Below the pieces are notes generated by a model. It made no database searches and was not told the DNA's origin. It saw only the letters and a program-made list of their open reading frames with translations. DNA of 6,507 nt from an uncultured Limnohabitans sp. Lineage in GTDB: Bacteria; Pseudomonadota; Gammaproteobacteria; Burkholderiales; Burkholderiaceae_C. The stretch spans positions 1 through 6,507 of the forward strand of contig NZ_CALBEX010000397.1 in assembly GCF_937889215.1 (NCBI RefSeq). Direction: 5' to 3'. Positions 1-6,035 of this stretch are shown here, in pieces (positions within the stretch are counted from its first letter, which is position 1; each line of letters begins with the position of its first letter). Made by a program: the position numbers and the translations under genes.

Positions 1-106
1 CGGGTGAATACCGTCCCGTCGGCGAAGTCTGGATGGTGGCCAGCCAGTCGAGCACCTGCGGCAGACGCACAGACAACGAGTTCACATTCCAGGTGGCAAT
101 TTTCAT
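1..106 (-). CDS. xth: exodeoxyribonuclease III, N-terminal fragment (cut by window edge, possibly broken)
   Basis: Reading the minus strand from an ATG at 106-104 gives [20 protein letters not shown] followed by WLAT. This is a typical beta-proteobacterial exonuclease III start: the N-terminal beta strand with the conserved TWNVNSL block, whose Asn7 belongs to the metal and phosphate site. The family (EEP fold, about 255-270 aa) has AP-endonuclease and 3'-5' exonuclease activity in base-excision repair. After about residue 24 the reading becomes [11 protein letters not shown] and no longer resembles the family. The expected LQE(L/T)K motif, with its metal-binding Glu at position 34 in E. coli, is absent; Ser is found there. 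Neither alternative frame restores it. The gene may be disrupted, or the first ~34 bases may be an assembly or contig-end artefact. No Shine-Dalgarno sequence precedes the ATG. The family call rests on 24 residues only. Confidence 0.6.
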   Translation of the reverse strand, partial: MKIATWNVNSLSVRLPQVLDWLATIQTSPTGRYSP

Positions 107-314
107 GGGGCAGACAGATAGGAAGGGGTTTTGAGTTTAGCCCACGGCCCCAAGCGTGTAGAAAATGAACCGCGTCTTCCCCCTTGGGCAAGGGTTTCTG
201 ACCGCAGGCTATCGCACTTTGGGATTAAAAAAAATACTGGAAGGATGGCTTTGCAGGCCTCTTAACACGACAATGTGGCCCTGATTCCTAGAACTGCCAT
301 CTGAAGTGAACACT
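107..314. other. divergent intergenic region between the xth-type gene and the TPR-GT41 gene
   Basis: This is about 208 bp without a supported gene, lying between two divergent starts, so it should hold promoters for both. Visible elements are a GC-rich hairpin at 181-194 (CCCTT stem, GGGC loop, AAGGG) followed on the plus strand by TTTCT, and an A8 run at 227-234. I found no -35/-10 pair with good hexamers and 16-18 bp spacing on either strand, so no promoter is called. The hairpin could be a leader structure or chance. Confidence 0.5.
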
Positions 315-2615
315 ATGACTGCCTCTCCAACTGATCGACAGCCCGATGCTCAGGCCACGCTTGCTGAGCCACAGTCCCTGGAGCTGCCTGCAGAAGCGGC
401 GCAAGCGATGTCCGGGGCCAATGGCCACTATAAAGCGGGTCGTTGGACCGAGGCCTTGCTGGCTTATGAGGCCGCCTTGCGCATCGTCCCTCAGTTAGAG
501 GTCGCATCTTTGCAGCGCGCACGTTGCCTGGTCCTGCTCGGTGAGCACATGGCCTCACGCGAGGCTTTTGCACAATTGCTGAAGGCTTTCCCCGCCAATT
601 ACAGCGGATGGCTCGAAGTGGGTCACTTGTGCCGCCAACAAGGGGTCTCGGCCCAGGCTTTGTCGTCTTACCGCCAAGCCACTGCCTTGCAACCAAGCCG
701 TTTCGAGGCGCGTGTGTCGCTGGCCCGTTTGTTGGAGGATGCAGGTCAAATGGAGGCTGGCGCTGCCGAATACCACCGCGCACTTGCGGCGGCTGGTGCC
801 GAAAAAAACCGCCAAGTGCACTGGCGCATGGCCAAGTTCAGGCTTGAGCGCGGTGACGCTCCCCGGGCGCTGGAGTCCATGCGACAGGCGCTGCTGATCT
901 TGCGTTTGGGGCAGCAGCCCATCGATGACAACGAGCGCGCCGAAATGCAAATGGATCTGGGCGACATCTTCATGCGCCTTGGCATGACCGAAGACGGGCA
1001 CCGGGCTTTTGAGCGGGCCAGTGTGGGGACGTCGGAGGCGACGCTGGTTCGACTGGCCGATTTGTCCTTCCGCTACAACCTCTGGCAAGAGGCGCAGTCG
1101 GTGCTGCGGCGCAACGTTGAATTGCACCCTGACAGTGACTTGGCCCATTGGAACCTGGCCCATTCGTTGGCTGAGAGCTGGAACATGCAGGAGGCGCTGG
1201 AGGCCTTGGCCAAAGCCGAAGCCATTGCGCCTCAGCCGGGGGCCAAGTCGATGCGTGCCAGCGTGGCTGGACGCACCGGTGACGCCGATACGGCATTGCG
1301 CTTGTACAAGGCGTTGGCCGACGAAGAAGGCCCAGGCTCCAAAATGCATTCGAGTGCCGCCATGAGTTCGCTTTATAGCGACCAGCTCAGCCCAGCGCAA
1401 GTGGCAGACCTGCACCGTGAGCTGTTTGCCCCCTTGGGCCAAAACGCCCGTGCTGTCAGCAGTTTCAAAAACGACAAGTCACCCGAACGCCCTTTGCGTG
1501 TGGGTTTGGTGTCGGCCGATTTCCACCACCAGCACCCCGTCAACATCTTCATGCAGCCCCTGCTGGCCCGATTGGACCGCCGGGCAGTTGAAGTGAGCTT
1601 GTATTTCACAGGCATTTCGCACGACGATCAAACCCTGCTGGCCAAGCAGCGTGTGTCACGCTGGGTGGAAGTGAGCACTTTGAACGACAACCAGTTGGCG
1701 CGACGCATTGAAGAGGACGGTATTGACATCTTGCTCGACCTGTCAGGCCACACCAGCATGCAGCGCATGAGTCTGTTTGCCCAGCGTGCCGCACCGGTGC
1801 AAGCCACCTTCTTGGGCTATCCCTGCTCGACGGGCGTGCCCAACATCGATTGGCTGGTCGCCGATTCGGTGGTGGCCCCAGTCGGCAGCGAAACCCTGTT
1901 CAGCGAACAACTGGCGCGCCTGCCGAGCAGTGTGTTTTGCTTTTCGCCTGAAACCGACTACCCGTACCCGAATTACACCCAGGCCCATGCGCAGCGGCCG
2001 TTGGTGTTTGGCTCGTTCAACAATGTGCCCAAGCTCACGCCGCACACCGTCAAGCTCTGGGCGGCGGTGCTCAAGGAGGTGCCCGATGCCAAGCTGTTGC
2101 TCAAGGCTCCAAGCTTCAAGGACGACGGCGCGATCGAGGCGTTTGCCCAACGCTTCTTGGCCGAGGGCATTGACCGTGAGCGCTTGGTGTTCCGTGGCCC
2201 AGTGGGGTTGACCGACATGATGGCTGAATACGCCGATGTGGACATCGCGCTCGACCCCGTGCCTTACAACGGGGGCACGACGACCTTGCAGGCGCTGTGG
2301 ATGGGGGTGCCGGTGGTGGTCAAAGCGGGCGGCAATTTTGTCTCGCGCATGGGTGCCAGCTTCATGTCGGCGGCCGGTCTTCAAGACTGGGTGGCCGAGT
2401 CTGATGCGGACTATGTGCGCATCGCTGCCGCCATGGCCCGCGACCGCCAGGCTTTGCTGACCCTCAAGCAGGGTTTGCGTGAGCGCTTGCAGGCGGCACC
2501 GGCATGGGACATTGACCAGTACACCCGCGATTTCGAAGCAATGCTGCGACAGATGTGGCACAGCCACTGCGGGGTTCAAAAGACCAGCGCTGCATCGAAA
2601 AAGAAAAAGGCCTGA
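315..2615 (+). CDS. TPR-repeat protein with GT41 (O-GlcNAc transferase/SPINDLY-type) glycosyltransferase domain
   Basis: A 766-aa protein, probably cytoplasmic, with no signal peptide or membrane segment. Residues ~35-340 form about nine TPR-like helical pairs, for example around 37-65, 65-98, 99-132 and 246-277, a superhelix expected to bind protein substrates. Residues ~393-745 match the GT41 catalytic region, which transfers a sugar from a UDP- or GDP-sugar to Ser/Thr. Landmarks are VGLVSADFHHQHPV (396-409, active-site His loop), LDLSGHTS (475-482), FLGYPCSTG (499-507), GSFNNVPKLTP (566-576, whose Lys573 aligns with the nucleotide-contacting Lys of human OGT), and YNGGTTTLQALWMGVPVVV (651-669, donor-phosphate loop). 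The C-terminus is a basic SKKKKA tail. An in-frame GTG lies three codons upstream at 306; ATG 315 is preferred because a weak purine-rich GAAGTGA precedes it. It is a lone gene, so the acceptor and donor sugar are unknown. Family confidence is high, substrate unknown. Confidence 0.9.
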   Translation: MTASPTDRQPDAQATLAEPQSLELPAEAAQAMSGANGHYKAGRWTEALLAYEAALRIVPQLEVASLQRARCLVLLGEHMASREAFAQLLKAFPANYSGWLEVGHLCRQQGVSAQALSSYRQATALQPSRFEARVSLARLLEDAGQMEAGAAEYHRALAAAGAEKNRQVHWRMAKFRLERGDAPRALESMRQALLILRLGQQPIDDNERAEMQMDLGDIFMRLGMTEDGHRAFERASVGTSEATLVRLADLSFRYNLWQEAQSVLRRNVELHPDSDLAHWNLAHSLAESWNMQEALEALAKAEAIAPQPGAKSMRASVAGRTGDADTALRLYKALADEEGPGSKMHSSAAMSSLYSDQLSPAQVADLHRELFAPLGQNARAVSSFKNDKSPERPLRVGLVSADFHHQHPVNIFMQPLLARLDRRAVEVSLYFTGISHDDQTLLAKQRVSRWVEVSTLNDNQLARRIEEDGIDILLDLSGHTSMQRMSLFAQRAAPVQATFLGYPCSTGVPNIDWLVADSVVAPVGSETLFSEQLARLPSSVFCFSPETDYPYPNYTQAHAQRPLVFGSFNNVPKLTPHTVKLWAAVLKEVPDAKLLLKAPSFKDDGAIEAFAQRFLAEGIDRERLVFRGPVGLTDMMAEYADVDIALDPVPYNGGTTTLQALWMGVPVVVKAGGNFVSRMGASFMSAAGLQDWVAESDADYVRIAAAMARDRQALLTLKQGLRERLQAAPAWDIDQYTRDFEAMLRQMWHSHCGVQKTSAASKKKKA

Positions 2616-2625
2616 ATCAGCCCCA

Positions 2626-2664
2626 TAAAAGGCATGGGTCATGACGGCATGACCCAGGTGGCCT
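2626..2664 (-). terminator. intrinsic terminator-like stem-loop for the minus-strand thyA-folA unit
   Basis: A perfect 9-bp inverted repeat, TGGGTCATG / CATGACCCA (2635-2643 and 2648-2656), closes on a 4-nt loop. It can extend across a small internal loop through AGGC (2630-2633) and GCCT (2661-2664). Read on the minus strand, the stem ends in GCC followed by TTTTAT (2630-2625), a short U-tract. It lies about 50 bp past the folA stop, so it most likely ends the minus-strand operon. On the plus strand no T-run follows, so it would be a weak terminator for the TPR-GT41 gene, though it could protect that transcript's 3' end. Confidence 0.65.
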
Positions 2665-2710
2665 GAAGTGGCTTAGGGGTCTGCGTCGCAAATTCGGTTC
2701 GGGTGCTAAC

Positions 2711-3199
2711 TCAGATGTTTTGGTGGTGGGTCACGAAGCTGAAGCGCAAACCATTGGCCCCCAAGTGCACTTCACGCTGCACCTCGCGCCAGTTTGGGCT
2801 CAGCACAGGGGCGAAGGCATCGCCTTCAAAGTCGGCATCGATTTCGGTGACCACCGCCGTGCTGGCCAGGGGTTCGGCCTGGCGGTAGATGTCGGCCCCG
2901 CCCATGACCCATGCATCGGGGGCATCGTTGCACAGGCGCATGGCCTCTTCGATGGAGCCGGCACGCCATGCGCCTTGCGCTTGCCAGTCGGCCTGGCGTG
3001 TCACCACAATGTTGACTCGCCCGGGCAGGGGCCGAAAGCGTGCGGGCAGCGAGTCCCAAGTTTTGCGCCCCATGATGACCGGCTGACCGAGCGTGACACG
3101 TTTGAAGTGCGACAGGTCTTCGGGCAAGTGCCATGGCATTTGGTTGTTTTGGCCGATCACGCCGTTGCGGGCGCGGGCATAAATGAGGTGCAGTTTCAT
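2711..3199 (-). CDS. folA: dihydrofolate reductase
   Basis: A 162-aa protein, close to the 159 aa of E. coli FolA. It reduces 7,8-dihydrofolate to tetrahydrofolate with NADPH in the cytosol. Family landmarks are in order: N-terminal LIYARARNGVIG (5-16) with the Met20-loop segment QMPWHLPEDL (20-29), whose Asp28 corresponds to catalytic Asp27 of E. coli; FKR (32-34); PVIMGRKTWDSL (40-51), which binds NADPH; LPGRVNIVVTR (58-68); and VMGGADIY (98-105), the second cofactor loop. The ATG at 3199 is chosen because family homology starts exactly there. The frame stays open further upstream only as an antiparallel reading of the thyA region. The start lies 11 bp past the thyA stop, so the two are almost certainly co-transcribed and together regenerate THF after dTMP synthesis. 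No clear Shine-Dalgarno sequence is visible; translational coupling to thyA is plausible. Confidence 0.97.
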   Translation of the reverse strand: MKLHLIYARARNGVIGQNNQMPWHLPEDLSHFKRVTLGQPVIMGRKTWDSLPARFRPLPGRVNIVVTRQADWQAQGAWRAGSIEEAMRLCNDAPDAWVMGGADIYRQAEPLASTAVVTEIDADFEGDAFAPVLSPNWREVQREVHLGANGLRFSFVTHHQNI

Positions 3200-3210
3200 C
3201 AGGCCAGGGC

Positions 3211-4062
3211 TCAGACAGCGACGGGGGCCTTGATGGCCGGGTGGCATTCGTAGCCCACGACTTCGAAATCCTCGAATTCGTAATCCAGGATCGAAGCGGG
3301 CTTGCGCTTGATGTGGAGCGTTGGATAAGCCATGGGGGCGCGGCTCAGTTGCAGCTCGACTTGTTCGTGGTGGTTGCTGTAAATGTGGCAATCCCCACCG
3401 GTCCATATGAATTCGCCCACGTCCATGTCGCACTGCTGGGCCACCATGTGGGTGAGCAAGGCGTAGCTGGCGATGTTGAAGGGCACGCCCAAAAAGATGT
3501 CGGCGCTGCGCTGGTAGAGCTGGCAGCTGAGTTTGGGCTTGTCACCGGCTTTTTGCGGTGGGGTCACATAAAACTGGAAAAACGCGTGGCAAGGCATGAG
3601 GGCCATTTGGTCCAGTTCGGCCACGTTCCAGGCGCTCACAATGATGCGGCGCGAATCGGGGTTGTTTTTGAGCGTGTCCATGACCTGTTGCATCTGGTCA
3701 ATGTGGCCGCCACCTGGGGTCGGCCAGCTGCGCCACTGCACGCCATAAACAGGGCCCAGTGATCCATCCTCTCGCGCCCATTCGTCCCAGATGGTGCAGC
3801 CGCGCTCTTGCAGCCACTTCACGTTGCTGTCGCCTCGCAAAAACCACAGCAACTCCACGATGATGGCTCGTAAGAACACCTTTTTGGTGGTCACCAGCGG
3901 AAAGCCCTCGTTCAGGTCAAAACGCATCTGGTGGCCAAACACGCTGCGCGTGCCGGTGCCGGTGCGGTCGCCTTTTTGCACACCCGTTGTGTAGACGTGG
4001 CGCATGAAGTCTTCGTATTGGCTGCGGACAGGGCGATCAAGGGGGCGGGCGGGGGTGTTCAT
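3211..4062 (-). CDS. thyA: thymidylate synthase
   Basis: A 283-aa cytosolic enzyme that methylates dUMP to dTMP using 5,10-methylene-THF and releases DHF, which the adjacent folA product recycles. The sequence is close to E. coli ThyA (264 aa) throughout. Landmarks are [17 protein letters not shown] (32-48, phosphate-binding Arg), FPLVTTKK (54-61), ELLWFLRGD (70-78), TIWDEWA (90-96), GPVYGVQWR (103-111), [12 protein letters not shown] (136-147), catalytic Cys158 in [26 protein letters not shown] (184-197) and a C-terminus ending IKAPVAV. Two differences from E. coli stand out: an N-terminal extension of about 16 residues and a short insertion at 167-176 after FYV. ATG 4062 is preferred over an in-frame TTG three codons upstream. 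The gene starts 23 bp after the FAD-dehydrogenase stop and has no recognisable Shine-Dalgarno sequence. Confidence 0.97.
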   Translation of the reverse strand: MNTPARPLDRPVRSQYEDFMRHVYTTGVQKGDRTGTGTRSVFGHQMRFDLNEGFPLVTTKKVFLRAIIVELLWFLRGDSNVKWLQERGCTIWDEWAREDGSLGPVYGVQWRSWPTPGGGHIDQMQQVMDTLKNNPDSRRIIVSAWNVAELDQMALMPCHAFFQFYVTPPQKAGDKPKLSCQLYQRSADIFLGVPFNIASYALLTHMVAQQCDMDVGEFIWTGGDCHIYSNHHEQVELQLSRAPMAYPTLHIKRKPASILDYEFEDFEVVGYECHPAIKAPVAV

Positions 4063-4085
4063 AGTGCGCAAGTTTAAATGTTGGG

Positions 4086-5528
4086 TCAGGCCAGCACCCG
4101 CCCTGGGTTCAGGATGTTTTGCGGGTCCAGTGTCTGCTTGATGGCGCGCATCATGGCCAGCGCCGTGGGGTCTTTGTAGAGTGGGAGTTTGCCCACTTTG
4201 AGTTCGCCCACACCGTGCTCGGCGCTGATCGAGCCGTCATAGCGTTTGACTTGGTTGAAGACCAAGGTGTTGATCGGGTCTTCGAAGTCACGCAAGAAGG
4301 CTTTCTCATCGACCCCTTCGGGCGCTTGCACGTTGTAGTGCAGGTTGCCGTCGCCCAGATGGCCAAAATCGACCATGCGCACGCCGGGCACTTCGCGCGC
4401 CAGCAAGGCGTCGGTCTCGGCCACGAAATCGGGGATGCGTGAAACCGGGATGCTGATGTCGTGTTTGATGTTCAAGCCTTCTTGGGCCTGGGCCAAGGTG
4501 ATGCTCTCGCGGATGTGCCACAGGCCTTTGGCCTGTGTGAGGCTTTCTGCGACCACGGCGTCGGTGACGCAGCCTTGGTCCATGGCCGCTTCGAGCAGGG
4601 CTTCAAATTGGCTGCGGGCATGCTGCTCGTTTTCGCTGTCCGAATTTTCGATCAGCACACACCAAGGTGTTGCTTGCCACAGCGGCACGCGCAGCTGCGG
4701 GTAATGCTTGTCGACCAGGCCGAGGGCAAACTGGTTCATGACTTCAAAACCCGTCAGGCCCGGGCCCAGGCGCTGGTGGGCCAAGCCGAGCAGCGCAACA
4801 GCCGCATCCATGCTGGGCACGGCGGCCCAGGCGGTCAGCTGCGCAGCGGGCTGAGGGTAGAGCTTCATGGTCGCAGCGGTGATGATGCCCAGCGTGCCTT
4901 CGCTGCCGATCATCAGGTTGCGCAGGTCGTAGCCGGTGTTGTCTTTGCGCAGGCCAGAAAGCCCGTGCCAGATCTCGCCTTGCGCGGTGACCACTTCCAG
5001 GCCCAAGCACAGCTCACGGGTGTTGCCGTAGCGCACGACTTGCGTGCCGCCCGCGTTGGTGCCCAGGTTGCCGCCGATGGTGCAGCTGCCCTCCGCACCC
5101 AGGCTCAAGGGGAACAAAAATCCGGCTGCTTCGGCGGCAGCCTGCAGGTTTTGCAGCACACAGCCGGCTTCGACCGTGATGGTCAGGTTGGCCGGGTCGA
5201 TGGCGCGCACGGCGTTCATGCGGGTCATGCTTAGCACGATCTGGGTGCCCGAGCCGTCGGGCACGCCGCCCACCACCAGTCCGGTGTTGCCGCCTTGCGG
5301 CACGATGGCGGTGTTGGCTGCTGCGCAGGCCTTGACCACCGCCGCCACTTCTGCAGTGTTGCCCGGGCGCACCACGGCCAGAGCCAGGCCATGAACGCGT
5401 TTGCGCCAGTCTTGCTCCCAGGGGCTCAGGTCAGCGGCTGGCTCTTCGTGGGTCAGCACGTTGGCCGTTCCGCAGATGTCGCGCAGTTGGGCGATCAGAT
5501 CGGTTTGGGGCTGGGTCAGGGTGGTCAT
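4086..5528 (-). CDS. FAD-linked 2-hydroxyacid dehydrogenase (D-2-hydroxyglutarate/D-lactate dehydrogenase, GlcD-like family)
   Basis: A 480-aa flavoprotein of the PCMH/VAO superfamily, the usual length for D-2-hydroxyglutarate or D-lactate dehydrogenases. The FAD-binding domain spans ~45-225: [11 protein letters not shown] (51-61), the flavin-diphosphate loop [13 protein letters not shown] (76-88), [18 protein letters not shown] (144-161) and [20 protein letters not shown] (199-218). The FAD-oxidase C-terminal domain carries [12 protein letters not shown] (389-400) and SAEHGVG (435-441). His390, His397 and Glu437 match the likely metal and substrate ligands described for the D-2-hydroxyglutarate dehydrogenase group. 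It should oxidise a D-2-hydroxyacid to the 2-oxoacid and pass electrons to an acceptor such as ETF or quinone. The exact substrate cannot be read from sequence; GlcD-type glycolate oxidation is less likely because no glcE or glcF is nearby. An in-frame TTG at 5582 would add 18 residues without homology, so ATG 5528 is used. Confidence 0.9.
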   Translation of the reverse strand: MTTLTQPQTDLIAQLRDICGTANVLTHEEPAADLSPWEQDWRKRVHGLALAVVRPGNTAEVAAVVKACAAANTAIVPQGGNTGLVVGGVPDGSGTQIVLSMTRMNAVRAIDPANLTITVEAGCVLQNLQAAAEAAGFLFPLSLGAEGSCTIGGNLGTNAGGTQVVRYGNTRELCLGLEVVTAQGEIWHGLSGLRKDNTGYDLRNLMIGSEGTLGIITAATMKLYPQPAAQLTAWAAVPSMDAAVALLGLAHQRLGPGLTGFEVMNQFALGLVDKHYPQLRVPLWQATPWCVLIENSDSENEQHARSQFEALLEAAMDQGCVTDAVVAESLTQAKGLWHIRESITLAQAQEGLNIKHDISIPVSRIPDFVAETDALLAREVPGVRMVDFGHLGDGNLHYNVQAPEGVDEKAFLRDFEDPINTLVFNQVKRYDGSISAEHGVGELKVGKLPLYKDPTALAMMRAIKQTLDPQNILNPGRVLA

Positions 5529-5582
5529 GGGAGGATGAAAGGTGGAAAGTCGGGCACCAGTGAATGCGCGTTGCGCAAACAA

Positions 5583-6014
5583 TCAGTCGCGGGGCACAGG
5601 CACAAAGTTGCCCGTAGCTTTGGCGGCCTTGAAGCGGATGCGCACATGCAGCGCGCACGCCACAAACAAGGTGGTGCACAGCAAGGTTTGCAGCGCGGCC
5701 AAGCCTGAGGACGGCCAGGCATCACCCCAAGCACGCACCACGCCTTCGGTGAAATAAAGCCACACCAGCAGGCTGACCCAGCGGTAGGTGTACATGCGGT
5801 TTTTGAGCAAACCGGCCACCGGGATGCACAAAGGCAGCACTTTGATGGCCCACCAAGAGCCCCCTTCGCGCAAGGGAGCCAGCCAAATTTCCCAAGCCAG
5901 GCCCAGCACAATCAGGCCCAGCAAGCTGCCCACGGCCAGCCAGCGGGTCATGTCCAGACCTGCCGGGGCGGTTTCTTGCGGGGGGAGGGGGGATGTTTCG
6001 GGGTTCGGGTTCAT
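5583..6014 (-). CDS. DUF2069 family inner-membrane protein
   Basis: A 143-aa hydrophobic protein with about four predicted membrane segments, at ~24-44, 54-70, 79-96 and 104-124, and a short Pro-rich N-terminus. It has the features typical of DUF2069 proteins: WEIWLAPLREGGSWWAIKVL (41-60), PVAGLLKNRMYTYRW (65-79) and LYFTEGVVRAW (86-96). The family's function is not known. The ATG at 6014 is chosen because a longer frame from a TTG at 6041 would overlap the start of the divergent yihY-type gene. It is the first gene of the four-gene minus-strand run, 54 bp ahead of the FAD dehydrogenase. The side-by-side placement with a yihY/brkB-type gene is, as I recall, common in beta-proteobacteria. No Shine-Dalgarno sequence precedes the ATG. 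Confidence 0.88.
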   Translation of the reverse strand: MNPNPETSPLPPQETAPAGLDMTRWLAVGSLLGLIVLGLAWEIWLAPLREGGSWWAIKVLPLCIPVAGLLKNRMYTYRWVSLLVWLYFTEGVVRAWGDAWPSSGLAALQTLLCTTLFVACALHVRIRFKAAKATGNFVPVPRD

Positions 6015-6023
6015 TGCGGTGGC

Positions 6024-6029
6024 ATCATA
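6024..6029 (-). promoter_or_regulatory. possible -10 box in the 21-bp divergent spacer
   Basis: On the minus strand these bases read TATGAT, five of six matches to the sigma-70 -10 consensus. A start of transcription about 6-7 bases further on would lie at ~6017-6018, leaving only 3-4 bases before the DUF2069 ATG, that is, a nearly leaderless message. The best upstream hexamer, TTGGAC at 6055-6050, is 20 bp away, longer than ideal. This is a weak call; the real promoter may lie inside the yihY-type coding sequence. Confidence 0.25.
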
Positions 6030-6035
6030 CCGGGC

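Noticed and set aside
181..199. GC hairpin followed by TTTCT as a plus-strand terminator
   Set aside because: The stem is only 5 bp and no supported plus-strand gene ends upstream of it; it may be a leader structure or chance.
262..290. Candidate promoter TTAACA plus 17 bp upstream of the TPR-GT41 gene
   Set aside because: The hexamer at the -10 position (TTCCTA) matches the consensus poorly, so the pair is not convincing.
555..1442. Minus-strand open frame (295 codons) antisense to the TPR region
   Set aside because: No family resemblance, biased composition typical of an antisense shadow, and the plus strand carries clear TPR repeats.
1743..2642. Long minus-strand open frame (299 codons) antisense to the GT41 domain
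   Set aside because: It is His- and Arg-rich, low in recognisable motifs, and mirrors a well-supported gene. Such frames are expected opposite G+C-rich coding DNA.
3200..3433. Upstream extension of the folA frame by 78 codons
   Set aside because: The extension overlaps thyA, is Pro/Arg-rich and has no DHFR homology; family similarity begins exactly at the ATG at 3199.
4461..5234. Plus-strand open frame (257 codons) opposite the FAD dehydrogenase
   Set aside because: Gln-, Ala- and His-rich composition typical of antisense shadows; the opposite strand encodes all family motifs.
5565..5577. Small hairpin (TGCGC, loop GTT, GCGCA) just after the DUF2069 stop
   Set aside because: Only a 5-bp stem and no U-tract on the minus strand, so it is not called a terminator and does not break the operon reading.
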